Assembly: GCA_902806595.1 (NCBI GenBank)
Contig: CADCXC010000003.1
Coordinates: forward strand, 1,922,001 to 1,986,000
DNA from: Pyrenopolyporus hunteri
Lineage: Eukaryota; Ascomycota; Sordariomycetes; Xylariales; Hypoxylaceae
Direction of reading: 5' to 3'
Length of the DNA: 64,000 nucleotides
Shown in pieces: positions 1 to 12,606 of the stretch. The notes under the pieces were generated by a model. The model searched no databases and had not been told where the DNA came from. It saw only the letters and a list, made by a program, of their open reading frames with translations. Position 1 is the stretch's first letter, and each line of letters opens with the position of its first letter. Both the position numbers and the translations under genes were made by a program.

Positions 1-1379
1 GTTGAGTGGGGGGCCATGATAAGTCCAGATTCAAAGCAATCAACGGGAGGGGTGCTAGGGGAATATCGTCTTCCCTAATCAGGTCATCACCATCATCGCC
101 TTGGTTTGAGCCGGCTACGTAGCGTTGCATAGAGTATAAGGCCATGTCCTCTATCATCTCCTTTAAGGCCTCCGCCATTTCATGGCACCCCACAGGGGTC
201 AGCAACAGCAAGCGGCCTAGGTTTTGCTGAAATCGATTGGTATACAGGTATTCCAGGATGAGGTGCGCGTGGACGCCGAAGCCGTATGCGAGATAGGGAC
301 TGATAGGCCGTTGATTGTCTGGGAAGAAACTATTCCAGATTTCACACCACTTCTCCTCGTCCGGACGACTGACGGACCCCTTGGTAGCATCCTGCATCTT
401 CTTAACCTGGTCAGGCGTAGCTCCGGGATGATGGAAGGAAACGATTTCGCACTGGCGATCGTTAATATGCCGAGTGCGTGCAGCACCTTGCAGGTCATCC
501 TCGAATGCCATGCCACAATTGGGACAGTGACTCTTCTGTACATGTTTCCTAAGAATATGTTGGCGGACATCCCCGACACGGTGTAGATCGTAGTCGAGGC
601 ATCGAAAGTACGTTTTCGGGTCCTGCGCATAGTAGGGACAAATAAATTGCGTCCGGGGTTCGTCTCGTTTTGAAGGACGCCGCTTCTGATTCTGCCGGTC
701 TGGGGGATCTCCGCCATCATCCTTGCCGCGCCGTCGTTTGGAATTCCCAGGAGGCTGGGACGAGCCGCCTTGTGGGATTGAGTTAGGGGTTGCGCGAGAG
801 GTGATGTCAGGGGTGACGTTAGGGGTGATGTTAGGGGTGATGTTAGGGGTAATGCTGGGGATGATATTAAGGGCAGTGTTCGGTGTGGTATTGGGGCTGA
901 TGCTGGTAGCATAGTCCCCCCAGGCGAGCGGGTTTGATGCATCGGAAATGGCGTTGGCTTGAATTGGTGCCTCACTGTCCCTCTGAACTGGGGGCAAATA
1001 CGTCCCGAACGGGACCATGGGATCCGCAACTTGGGACTCGCCCTGGTCTTCAGCACCCAGCGCTACTGCGAGATCCCGCAGGGGAATACCGGGTTGGCGG
1101 TATTGGTGGGGCACGTTAGCGGGTATATCAGACATCTGAAGCCCGTCGTCTTCTAGCGCCTGTAGGGCATTGGGTGGTACCTGGAACGCGAACCCGTTAG
1201 ACACTTAAGGTACCGACCCCAACACTGCTATACCTCCAGCGACATACCCAATCTCCCGACTCGGCAACAGGACAATTATAGAACTCTTTCCGCATAGGGT
1301 CGGCATGATCATATTGAAAACTAGCACATACCTCAGTTGATTTTTCCATTTCCGCGTATTGTCTCTCTGTGAAGTCCAC
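1..1379 (-). CDS. C2H2 zinc-finger-like protein, partial at the left edge
   Basis: Exons are 1248-1379 and 1-1180; the 67-base intron 1181-1247 has a GTATGT donor, CTAAC branch and CAG acceptor, phase 0. The gene continues beyond base 1, so at least 437 residues are visible and the C-terminus is missing. The protein starts MDFTERQYAEMEKST. A low-complexity middle part carries threonine-proline-asparagine repeats, followed by a basic stretch rich in Lys and Arg. A Cys/His-rich block follows: CPYYAQDPKTYFRC near residue 225, a conserved HILRKHVQKSHCPNCGMAF segment near 250-270, then RTRHINDRQC. This matches the fungal hypothetical proteins with degenerate C2H2-like fingers followed by a conserved helical tail (EEKWCEIWNSFFPD). 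Function is unknown; nuclear or nucleic-acid binding is inferred only from the fingers. A long antisense-looking frame through the repeat is a shadow of this gene. Confidence 0.82.
801..860 (-). repeat. 12-base tandem repeat coding for Thr-Pro-Asn-Ile units
   Basis: On the plus strand the unit reads about TTAGGGGTGATG and occurs four to five times with small changes. It lies inside the zinc-finger gene and encodes repeated TPNI/TPNV/TPDI units. The unit length is a multiple of three, so gain or loss of copies keeps the frame. Confidence 0.85.
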
Positions 1380-4300
1380 GACGAGAGTTGCTTTTCCGCC
1401 GGGTGCTATCTTCGTCTTTACAATACGGATTTATCTTCGATGCAAGTGCTTACATCGAAGTTGAGTCGAGCGTCACCGAGAAATATGATCTTTTTTTTTC
1501 AACGCTCGGGAGGGAAAACTTCCTATTATATCTTATAAATACCTATACATCTACGCAACCGTACGACTACTATTAGATAAGTTCACACATATGTGCCTAA
1601 CCCATCCCTCGAAGACATATCTGAAGAATAATATCCTCTAGCACCGAGGCGTATTGGAGTTGAAGTGGAGTTGAAGTGGAGTTTTGGGGGTGTCTTAGCA
1701 CCGACGTGTTGTTCGTTACGCAGCCGTTTACCTCTTGATTTCCCAAGGCAGTCCTCCAGGCTGCCTCCAACGTTCCAGTATCTATCCGCAATCATAGATC
1801 CGACGGTATATGCCAGAAGGTCGCACGCAAGCATACACGCTCATATATCCGAACCCATATCGCTAGGACAAGTCCAGATGTGATAGGTTGAGCTCCCGCG
1901 CTAGGGCTGAATATCGCGTCGTAAGCCAACTTCTGGTTAGTTAGTTGTAGAGTTCCGCAGAAATGGAGGGTACGCCGAACGTGTATAACTCCTCCCCCGG
2001 AGTCTACTCTCATATCCCAATACTCCCGCCCCAGACAAGGGTCGATTAAGTTAGTAGGAAATTCTTCTTGCTGCATTGGTCTTTACGAGGCCTCCCGACT
2101 TTTCGGGGCATACATTCGTATTTTCGAAGCCACATGAAGCTAGATGTTCTGAAAAGAGCCTTCGGTGTGATAGAGACTACATATTAAATTTATCTGAGTC
2201 TAGTGGTTAAGCCACATGTGTTCATTACACGTACGCGTGTCGTGAGATGGATGCAACCTAATAAGATTTTTACGCCGCAATCTCCATGGGGTAGGTGAAA
2301 CTGGCATATGAATGCATTAGGGGTTTGCTGCTCCAGTGCGTATGCTGTTGCTAACCCACCCCCGCCCCCAGCTGTATCTAGAACACTACAAGTTAACGTC
2401 TGAAGTTGGTTCGCGGCTCCGGCACTTTAGTGTGGAAAGACACCATCGGCCAAGAACACGGACACATGAACAGCGAGGTCCGTTCTGACTGGTAAGCCGC
2501 AGACAAATCAGCAAACCCCTAGTTCATCGCCTATTACGGGCAAGAAGAAAACAATAGCTACCTACCTATGTAGAGTCAAATAAGTACGTTCAGCCACCCC
2601 AAGCCAAGCCCCATACTCTTCGGTGAAGAGTTATTAAGATATATCCCCTGCATTACTTCGGCGGGCTATGGCTACGCCGGGTTCGTGGTGGCGTATATCA
2701 CTTGATAATTGTCTACCAAACTCAACGCTCCATGGTGCAGGGAAAGGGGTCACCACCCTTTGTTGTGTTGCGGTTGCCTTGATTGATACCCATATGTTAT
2801 ATTTCCGCCCACTCTCTGCCAACTAGTACGCCGATGAAACAGCAGTGCCAGGTATTGGGATATGATCCCGGCATACACTGTTCGCTTCCTTATTGAATTC
2901 TGTTGCAGGAGTCCTCTTATTGTTCAAAGGTTGTAAAACCAGAAGCAGGCAGGCTGTTATTACATGCATACGCACTAGCATACACAGCGAATCGCGTTCG
3001 ATGGAACCCCAGAACTCATCTAATGGTACAAGGCGAAGCCTAAGTGTACAATTTGGTGTTCGAAATTGTAGGGATTGGGATTAGGGTAGTCAACGTAATC
3101 GGGCAGCAGCGCATCATCTATACTCTCACCGAAGTTCGAGTGGATGGCGGCGATAGGCCTCCGGCCTTAACCTATTCCCCTTTATAGATTGATTTACTTT
3201 CGTTTCGGCATTTATTCCCATCAGCGTAGGCACATATCAAGGCGTCTTAGGGCGGTGGTATTAGAAGGTGAAAGATATCTCACGTACCCTGGTATTCTCT
3301 ACGTACAGATCAGATAACAGAGAGGCATTGAAGATCGCTACCCTACAAAGCTACATTGGACAGAAAATAAATTCTCACTGACCTTGATACAATGGCCGGC
3401 AAGCGGCGGCCTTCGAAGTGTGGTCGTCGCGGGTATCGACTTTATTGAAAAATCAGATCTTCAACAAGTCCGCCCCGTTCCGAGTTATTGGCCAATACCG
3501 AGACTAGCACATTATGGCCAGCGAATTGTAACGGTACTATCTGGCTAGACTGGAAACGATAAACACATTCAAGAATAGGTAAGTGGAGAGCTATAGGAGT
3601 CCAATCACTTACGCTCTTCGTAGGGGCTCTTGTAATGGGCCTTAATATAAAGGAGACTTAATTATAAATATATTTTAGAGCCTCTCCATACCCGCCCCTT
3701 TTCGGAGCCTCCCATAAGATCCATCTTAGTAACCTGACCGCACGACCAAAGCATTGTCAAGCAATTGGACGTTCAAATATATAAAGTTAATCACTCCGAA
3801 GATGAACCAAAATAACAAGAACAGCGAGTCGCTAGTGGATTTTTCTTACCGGGGAGCGAAAGCATCATAAGGCCGTGGGACACCATTGAATCCTGTGATG
3901 CTAACCCATTGATCCTGGAGCGTAGAGTGCAACGATGCTAAGTATGCATTTCACGAAGATTGCATTCTAGGAGGGCTCGGACAACCAAAATCCTCGGTTT
4001 GTATGTAATATACGATCTACGCATGAATACTATCCTCTTCCTGAAGCTTATGGAGGAAAGGGTAGCCAGACATCACACACAGCGTATTTCAGCCTATACA
4101 ACCCGAACCAAAAAGGGCTATAATCTAATCGAATGCGGGAGAGCACATATTTTCCAGCATTACCTCCCTAGTCCCGAATGGTATCTAGCATGAGGCCAAC
4201 CAATGAACGAAACAACTTCGTTACTGCAAAAACTACCTAACCGGTACTCTGAACGAAGGCCTGGGCATACAGTACAAGAAAGCGTATGTCTCATATGTCT

Positions 4301-5760
4301 ACAACACGACAGCATTAAGCTGAGGGATGGTGAATATATGCGGGCCGTCCCAACCTTCGAGCTAGGAGACTTATTCCCGGAACACTAGCTTTGATCCGAA
4401 TTTACTCACACTGAGGTTTGAACTACGTGTAGACTAATCGAGTGAGCCAATGGATGGCTATATCTACATCCAGTGGTATAACATGAATTCTGGGGTTTGG
4501 TTGATATAGTTGTACGAGAAAGATAGGGGGATGGAGTTGAAGGATGGCCTGACTGCATAACTCCTTCGTAGAGTTTCAAGTTACCCCAGGTACCTCAAAT
4601 TCCAAGAAAATGAAACGAAGACTCAATAGACATTACTCAATAATAATGAAGTTCTGATTACTATTACACCACGGAGTCCTATAAAAAATTACCTGGATAC
4701 CAGTCTACGAGTCAGAACTATACCGACGTGCTTGCTTCATCAGGCAACCTAGATATACAAATATAAGTAGAAAAGATTCGCAAACCGTATTCTTACATTG
4801 ATACATATACTAGCTAGCGCGTTACCATTGATTTAACCATTCCCCGAGATTTGAGGAAAGAATAAGAAAGCGTTTCGAGCCCGATTGAATGAAATTTCTC
4901 TTATCCTTCCTTTAGAGATATATCCGAGGCGTAGGCTCTTTCATGACAGATATTTTACATAAGATTGAGATATGAGAGTACCATACACAAGAATCACCTT
5001 TTGGTGTAGTAGTATTTCTAACATATTTCTTCTGCCTACTTTCATCATTCTTCATCGACAGACCATTGCCGTACTCCAGTCTGATTTTAAATCCTAAATT
5101 TCATCATAAAACTAAATTTGGAAAGTTGATAGACATCCTAGATGCCCTATATGCTGTATAAAGATCGATTCTGCCACTGGAGTCCTATTATATCTAGATA
5201 GGTGTTCGAATCATACGCGTGCGTTAAGGGATTGAGTGAGTAATACTTTAACACTACCTACTCAGTTGCTAGAAACCAAAGGGAATGCCAGTCGAATTAG
5301 TTCAGGATGATCAACGAGGTTATAGAACGCGTATACTCGATAAAGTGGATGGATTAATAGGATCGGGCGTGGTATTTGCATAAAAATGATCATCACTCGT
5401 CTATTGATGTAATATGCAATGGATTAATTACCTGTTGGTCCAAACCCACCGGTGCCAGATGATAATTCCTACTGACCGATAATAGTAAGAGTAACGAAAA
5501 GCGTGAAAAAGGATATATGTACTTATGCTCTATCATTCCCATTGAAAAAGTGTAAGTCTCGGCTTATCCCTTCAACACCGAGTCCATTCTGTCGGGATAG
5601 GATGCATCGGCTGGGAGAGTTGGTAGCTTTGGGCGGACCTTTTCATATCTCGTGGTCGTGAACATCGTGAATTTTTTCCTGCTTGCTAAGCCTTACAACG
5701 CCATGAATGCAACCGAGACCTTCTCCCCGAGGATATCAATTTACGGCGATGTCCCAATAT
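1380..5760. other. 4.4 kb stretch without a supported gene
   Basis: The reading frames here are short, carry no recognisable motif and show no splice-linked continuation. An 11-base tandem repeat (unit GGAGTTGAAGT, two full copies plus a part) lies at 1656-1682. The upstream part (1380 to about 1600) should hold the promoter and 5' leader of the zinc-finger gene; the right end holds the 3' region of the J-protein gene. I see no RNA gene or mobile element. Confidence 0.6.
1656..1682. repeat. Short 11-base tandem repeat
   Basis: The unit GGAGTTGAAGT is present twice in full and once in part. No coding context. Confidence 0.8.
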
Positions 5761-7056
5761 TTATAGGATCTCCTTCAGTTGCTGCTTCTGCCTTGGCGTC
5801 AAGCTCGTCGGGAATTTCACGTTGTATTTGACGATGAAGTTACCCCGTTCGCCCGGCTTCTTCGAGATGGGCATACCTAAGCCCGGGTAGGTATCTGAGG
5901 TGCCTGGCCCGGTCGGCCCGCTCTTCTCAATGTTGAGTTGCTTACCGTCAATCGTCGTTACGGTTCGTTTCCAGCCGGTCAGGGCTTCCTTCAGGTCTAA
6001 ATCGATAGTGTGAATTATATCATCGCCGTCGCGAACAAAGAGGGGGTGCGATTTCTGGTAATTGTGTTAGTAGCTATTAAGTTGCATACTTCCGATGGGG
6101 GATAATGAGAGTGGGCTTACCTCTTCGACGATGAAATGTAGGTCTTGTTTCCCGCCCTCCTCCTGGTCACCGACGCCCTTGAACTTGATCTTGCTACCCT
6201 TCTTCAGGCCAGGCTTAATAGGAACTTCGAGGACTTGGTCAGTGGTAGTCCGTTTGCCCATATCATCGAAGGTCTTCCGCTTGATCTTCATCTTCTTGGT
6301 TACGCCGTTATACAGCTCTTCCAGAGATAGTGGTAGAGCGCGCTCAACGGTTGTGACATCAGGTGTTGGTTCTCTCGCTCCGCCGCCGCTGCCGCCGCTA
6401 GAGAATGGATCTCCGCCGCTGGCGAAGTTGTTGCGCATGCGGGTTCTACCGCCAGAGGACCGTGGCATTCCGCCCCTACCAAAGAATGAGCTGAGGTCAG
6501 GTTCGTCATCGTCTCCGCCTAGCCCGCCGCCTCCACTACCACGCATAAACTCTGCGAATATGCTCTCGGGGCTGCTGAAGTTGAAGGTGTTTGGACCGCC
6601 GCCGCCAGTGCTGAAACGGAACGTCCGAGTACCTCCTGGCATGCCACCAAAGTCGAAGCCTTGGAAGCCACCAGGCATGCCGCCCTGGGCATCGGCGAAT
6701 GGGTTTTCACCAGGGGGCGGGGCGGTACCGCCGCGTAGGAGAAACTCGAGGCCGAATTGGTCGTAGGTCTTACGCTTTTCAGGGTCGGAGAGGATTTCGT
6801 AGGCCTGTGAGCACTCCTTGAACCTTTCGGCGGCGGCGGGGTTATCTTTGTTCTTGTCCGGATGCCATTTCAGGGCCGCTTTTCTGTGCAACAGTCAGCA
6901 TCTCCATGTGCTACGAGCTTTGGTCGAGTGGATAGAAGCACGGTGTGTACTGGAGACCAAAGTGGGGTAACCTTACCGGTAGGCTTTCTTGATTTCATCC
7001 TGTGAGGCATCCGGTTTGACGTTAAGCTGATCGTACAGCTTTGTCTCCTTCACCAT
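5761..7056 (-). CDS. sis1: Type II (class B) J-protein, Sis1/DNAJB1 family
   Basis: Exons are 6977-7056, 6121-6883 and 5761-6054. Introns are 6884-6976 (GTAAGG donor) and 6055-6120 (GTAAGC donor, CTAAC branch), giving 378 residues. The J domain (about 1-70) begins [20 protein letters not shown] and carries the HPD motif at residues 34-36, which stimulates the Hsp70 ATPase. A Gly/Phe-rich region follows, with GGMPGG and FRFSTGGGG stretches and a Gly/Ser-rich linker. Two C-terminal substrate-binding domains follow, without the zinc-finger region of type I proteins. The C-terminal box ([14 protein letters not shown]) ends KEIL. This architecture and length fit Sis1/Psi1, which acts with cytosolic Hsp70 in protein folding and translation initiation. 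The first intron splits the J domain just before helix III. I saw no clear heat-shock element in the roughly 250 bases upstream. Confidence 0.95.
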
Positions 7057-9409
7057 ATTGGCTGATTCCTAGTTCCTAGGAGATGGCGAATGGTATTTGT
7101 CGAACGGGTGTGTATTGTGTACGATTTGATGAGGGTCGTGTGATCTAAGTAGGTGGATTAGCCTCCTGTACGAGTGCGTACGGGTGTGTACGAGAGTGTT
7201 GTGTGTGTATGTGTCTAAGTAGGGATCGAGTTCGACGGGATGTCTAACGTCGACGGATTGTACTAAGTAATTAAAAACGTTCGGAAAGCTTGGTTAAAGA
7301 AAACAAAGAAAGAAACACAAAGGGTTGTGGACGTACAGTGTTGAGCTTCATGTACAGCACCGCTGCTTTTTCTTTGTAGTGGGCAGGTTGGTGGAAGATT
7401 CGGGAATTGGCGATGAGAGGGCGGACGGTGGTGGATGAGTGACGTTTTAGTCCGTGGATAAGTGGGAACCCCCCGATAAGATACCACCCCAAGGAGGGTA
7501 TAGCTAATTCCTCCATGGGATGTACCGCATACCTTTAGTGCCTGTTGGACGTAGCCTCCCAACTTGCATGGGGTAGTGGGTGTCGTGCAATCAATCAAGT
7601 ACCCGGTACCTAGACGCACCTCCCACCTGCAAACGGATGGAACAGAATCTCCAGTTGGACACGATCAGGTGACTGTGAGCTCTAAAATCGTCGCATCCCC
7701 CGTACTACACGCATACATGTAGTGCGTACCTAGGTACCTACATTAGGTATCTAGGTAGAATATGCAGGTATACGTACACATAGGTACTATGTGTCCGTGC
7801 ATGTACCTACATGTACGCGGTACATACATGTACATATCATAGAGCTCGACAATCCTGGAACCAATAAGAATAAGCATAAATTGAATCCCCCGCCCTCGTC
7901 CCCTTAACCCTGAAATCTTGCACTGCGTAAGAAATGGCGGAATTGGAGGAATTGGAGGAATTACCGGACGGAAAGTCGGTGGGTAGCGGCCTAACAGTGC
8001 TCGAAGTACCTAATCATAGGTTAGGTGCCTAGGTACACAGTTATCGGAGATGTTTGTTGTTGATATTAAAAAACTACAGAAACTACCCCTACTTAATCTA
8101 TTACAGAGCATGTTGATGATAGGAATCTTCTATCGTCGGCCAGGTCCAATCTAACCGATGCCGTACCTAACGCTGCTGGTGGGGTTCGCGGGGGGTCAGG
8201 ATGGGCTTAGATGGTAGCTTCAAGAACCCCTTTTTGTAATAGAATGGTCGTAATCATGATGCAAACGAGAACCACTGGGCGTAGATTTTCGCACGAGCCG
8301 CACTTATTATTCGACCAACAACATACGATTCGGAATTAAATAACATGCTTGCCAACCCAGTCACATCGGAATGGGACAGAGATGCAAATGTAGAAGGCAC
8401 TGTTAAACCTCGTGTCCAGATGATGGATGCCTCTGTCAGTCACCACTTCCGGCTGACCTGTTTGTTTACGGTAGCTTGCACTGTCGTCGCATTTGTCTCA
8501 GTCCCGCATTTGCTGTGTATAGGTACATATAAGGTATGTTCTACATACCACATGCGGTATTGAAGAAGTGAAGCCCTCAGAACAGCCTAGAACGTTCTCG
8601 AAGCTACTCGCCATCGTACGCGGAGCACAGACCAACCGTCCACCATTATTCCCAGGGGGTAACATATGCATATCTGACGAGCTTATCCAGTTGAGCGTGG
8701 GAGCAATTTAAAAAGTCTATGATATACAGATATAACTGTGGCATAGGTAGGTAGGTAGGTACCTAGATATGCAGGGTCCCTACGTAGTATTTAGGCTTCT
8801 TTAGACTATCACATAAGGTCAGGGAGTAGGGTAGGTCATATAGAATTCAAAGATAGGTCTATTGTTGAAATGCCGTTTCGCAACCATCGACCTGCCCCTA
8901 CCACGTGGATGGGTAGATGCCCCTTCATACAAGATGGTGTGTACGGTCGTGGGCTCGTGGGACCAGACACATGGGAATAGCCCATTCCTACCTAACGGAT
9001 CCCCATACGTTTCGTCGCCAAGCAATAGCGACGTGGAAAGACTCAGTTACCAAAACTCTTAATTAGAAGGAACATCGATCGACGGGTCCACACTAGGCTC
9101 AGCTTGTATGCTTATTTATTACCTGATTTTGGGTATCGTGGTAGTTGAACAGGCTGCATATCATACATGGAAAGCCCCTCTGGGGACGAGATGCCCTAAA
9201 GCAAGGGCCATTTGTAACGGCGCAGCCAGAGACCAACCATTTGGCTCGATGAGTACCTGGACTCTCCGTATGCATATCCGGCTCCTCGTCCCATCTTCCG
9301 CATCAAAAAATTTCAATGGAGTCAAGTCTAGTAGAATACCCTCGTCGCGCTGGCGCTAACCTCGTAACTCGTAAATCCGGCAAGGGACATCAGACCATGC
9401 ACGGCTAGA
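7057..9409. other. 2.4 kb intergenic region, J-protein promoter and TAGGTACCTA motifs
   Basis: No supported gene; frames here are short and lack family motifs. The proximal part is the 5' region of the J-protein gene, rich in CA/GT steps near 7140-7220. Clusters of TACCTAGGTA-like and TACATGTA palindromes lie at about 7710-7840, and a (TAGG)n run at 8743-8764. Confidence 0.6.
7710..7840. repeat. Cluster of palindromic TAGGTACCTA / TACATGTA motifs
   Basis: Successive short self-complementary motifs such as CTAGGTACCT and TACATGTA lie within about 130 bases. The same motif family recurs in most intergenic regions of the window. Confidence 0.7.
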
Positions 9410-12400
9410 TCATCTCTCATGGTGCTCTACGTCTAGGTCTATGTCCATTATATCAACAGAGCCACTCGGGGTCGTATTGCTGGGTCGGGTTAGGAACGGA
9501 GCAGGACCGCCGGTGCGCTCTTGCATCTCCGGAGATTTAGATGTAAAAGTGCTAGGGTCCAAGGTTTGCATCTCCTCCATGCTGCCGTGTTCAATGTTAG
9601 ATTGCATCCCCGAAAACGGCTCTGTCGTGTTTGTATCCCATCCTCCTAGCCCCGCAGATTCAGCTTCGTGAGTGCGACAATTCGCGAGCGACTCGACAAC
9701 ATCACCAAGTTTCCTAGACTGGGAGCTCATACCCCCCGGCGTGTCGTAATAAGCGCCTTGTGCTTTGTGTTCTGGGAACTGGTCGGCATCGTCAAAAGTC
9801 AAGTCTACGTCGTTGAGGTCATCGCGAATGCTGCCATGTGTTGCCACTGAAGAACCAATGCTAAGCTTTCGTTTCCCCGATAAGGCTGTAGGGATGTATG
9901 ATAAGTCCTCGGCAGTGACTCCCGAGGATTGCAGATTTTGAGACGGCTGTCCCTGGTCCTGTTCTTGTGCGAGCTCTTGTAAAAATGAGCGATTATCGGC
10001 CTTTACGAACATCTACATACGAATCTTTAGCTTCTGTCCTTTGTTTCTCTCTTTTTGGAAAGGGAATGTGGCATACCCGCAAAGCGTCCGATAATGGGAC
10101 TGGCTCCGCCTCCATAGCAGCTTCATTAGCATAGATCAGAACGGGGAACTTGGACTCAGTTCCAGCCGCATGGAGCACATCTTCCAACGTCGCTTTCTAT
10201 ATCATCTTTTTAGTACTGGGTAACATGAAAGCCCATTGATTCAACGTACCTCTGTCTTCGCTGGGGTGGCATCGCCTGAAGAATAACTTATCTTCCACCA
10301 TTGATCCTTGGACGCAGGCTCTCCATCAACATCCATCGTGGCCGTGTCTTGCCTAACGCATACATACGCCAGCTCATTCGTAAGTGCGACACCGCGCAGC
10401 GAGTACTTATGCTTTGGGTTCCAGTATTCCGGGTGATAGTTAGGAGTCGACCGAAATACGAATTCATCATCATCGACCTCATCTTCCTGACAGGTTAATC
10501 GCTTGGCGATAACTTTCATGGAATCGCGGTACGCTTCTTTTGCCTCTAGGAGCTCTGCGGTCGAGTTAGAAAAGATATAAGTGGTCAGAAGGTGGTCGGT
10601 TAGCTTACTAGCCAGGTCCGCCCTCAGTTCTTCGATCTTCTCTCTACACCCGTCGATAACCCCTTTCCATTTCTCCATCCTCTCCTCCTCCTCGGGTAGG
10701 AATGTGTAAGGTCCGCTCCATGTGTGAATCTCGAAGAGGTCATCAAGACTAAGTTCAACGCCGTTTTCTATCCGGTCGTGGTAAGTACGCCATTGCGCGG
10801 TCCTAATCTGACGTTGTATCGACCTTTCGGTATACTTGATAATCCCATTTAAACACGCGAAGAGGTCATGAGGGCCGTTACCAAGCCCGTTCACTCTGTA
10901 ACAGCGTTGGCCGTGGCATCTCACCAGGTTCGCCTCCAGTAAATCAAACAAGCGCAACTTCTTTTTAACGAGGCGCATATAAGTCTGAAACTTCAAGGCA
11001 AGGTCTTTCCTATCTTTCAGATATCGGTCCGCGTAAAACACGCCTGGTATCTCACAGGGCTTGACTAAGCCGGTGCCGTTGAGCCGAATCGTTAACACTT
11101 GAGCAGTCTTGGATAGCACGGCGTAGTTAGCGTCTTCCGGGAAAGGGTGGTCAAGCGATAATGCGTGCGTCCAGAGTAAATAGTCCAAGGCATCGTAGAA
11201 CGTGTTCACGAATCCGTACTGTTCCTGATCTAGTTGCACATCAAGAAACACAAACGGGGTATCCCGCTCTTCGTCGCTAGAACTATCAGCGTCGCCCTCC
11301 GCTTGTTCCTCTTCGCCCTGTGGCGAGGTGCAAGGCAGAATGGTGCCCACGGTTGTCATAGGTTCCAGGTTGCAGGCAGGGTTATTGGCGGCTTCCTCTT
11401 TAATGGCGTCGAAGAGCTTCTCTTCGACGTCAGGCATCCAATTTCCAAAGCTGGGGTCGATTGCTTTAGTGTTAATAAGACTATCGACCGTCCCGTAGCT
11501 TCGTACCGTCTTGTCCAGGAAGGCCATCAGACGGTGGAGCTCCTCCGCAAATTCCGGGTGTGCCTCATCGTTCCAAACTGACTCTCCTCTTGCCATTGCA
11601 TCCAGTTGTTCGTGCTTGAGAATGGGCTGGCCCTTCCACCATTCCGAGTTGTGCCCGTAGTTCTTAGCTGGGCTTCCGCATTGGAGGAGGATATTTCTAA
11701 CGACGGGGATCTTGTGGTAAATTGATAATATAAAGCCGACCCTATGATCTTTAGTTTGTCGAAGGAACGCGGGCGCATCGGGACCCCGCTTCCTCTCAGA
11801 TGGAGTAGGGTCGGTCTTCACGGCGTCGAAGGAGGCTTTAGTAGGAACCATGGCCCATTGCTCGGCTTCGTACTGCGGCCTGTTCGCGGGGCCAAAGTAC
11901 TTGAGGTTCGTCTCATTATCGACGATGCCTGCTTCCTGTAGTTGAATCCCGGATTCGGCAGCAGACTCGGCTAAGGCTCGCTCGAGGTTTGCATCCTCCT
12001 CGGCAGCGTTAGCTGGTGCGCCTAGAAAGCATCCATTAATCCCCCATATTCAGAAAACGCGACACGTAGATGATCTGTAACCATACCGAAGGGCGATGGA
12101 TTGTTAGCTCGAGAGGGTGGTCTGGTGGGAGCGGCATTGTTCTGGTAACTGGTCGGCGCAAGCTCATCTGGACCCTGGATATTAAACGCTACGACGGTTG
12201 TTCAGTAGAGAGCTCGGTTAGGAAGCAGATGAGAGTCGCGCACATATTCCCGTGTCCGTAGCCTCGCCTTGGCGACCCATACTGAACTGCGATTCATCCC
12301 ATTTATACTGCAACGAACTTAGCGTAAGCGATCATAGGCCGTGTATGTCGGTGGGTAGATCGGGTACCTTTTGACTATCGGGGTCTTCGAAGTATTCTTC

Positions 12401-12606
12401 GCTCGCTCGTTGGATATCGTTATTGTTCGCCTGTTCGAGCCAGAAGCCACTTCGTCAGTATCGAATACGACCAAACTGCAGAGTATGTGGTGAGTGAGAT
12501 CGTTGCCAAATACCTTTAAGCGAGTAATGACTTCAGCTCGGGGTAACCCAGTGATGTCGCGAAACATGGCAATAGAGTCCTCCGGTGGGTCGTTTAACGC
12601 CGCCAT
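9410..12606 (-). CDS. UBA/UIM protein with a USP-like fold that lacks catalytic residues
   Basis: Seven exons: 12514-12606, 12368-12430, 12283-12307, 12087-12188, 10250-12021, 10077-10196 and 9410-10012; 925 residues, all phases consistent. A UBA-like N-terminus (about 1-52; ITGLPRAEVITRLK, then NNNDIQRASEEYFEDPDSQK) is split by an intron. A ubiquitin-interacting motif (EEDANLERALAES) sits at about 102-114. The large middle part resembles USP25/28-like deubiquitinases. The position matching the USP cysteine box (FLRQTKDHRVGFILSIYHKI, about 181-200) has no cysteine, and the histidine box (YSLRGVALTNELAYVCVRQ, about 634-652) lacks the GHY histidine. The C-terminal tail is acidic and disordered. 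This matches the fungal 'ubiquitin interaction domain' proteins. It probably binds ubiquitin without cleaving it; that is inference. Exon 3 (25 bases) and the 60-base intron before it rest on splice signals and a clean in-frame join. Confidence 0.88.

Noticed and set aside
217..1056. 279-codon minus-strand frame over the zinc-finger exon
   Set aside because: The correct frame, which gives HILRKHVQKSHCPNCGMAF, is a different one; this frame is a shadow of the repeat-rich exon.
2195..2225. D-arm-like CTAGTGGTTAAGCC
   Set aside because: No T-arm or acceptor stem follows in the next 60 bases.
5195..5220. T-loop-like GTTCGAATC
   Set aside because: The flanking bases do not pair and no D-arm or acceptor stem lies at the right distance.
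6900..6975. tRNA-like string (GGTCGAGTGGATAGAAGC) within the J-protein first intron
   Set aside because: It resembles a Ser/Leu tRNA D-arm, but no acceptor stem, anticodon arm or T-loop could be paired around it.
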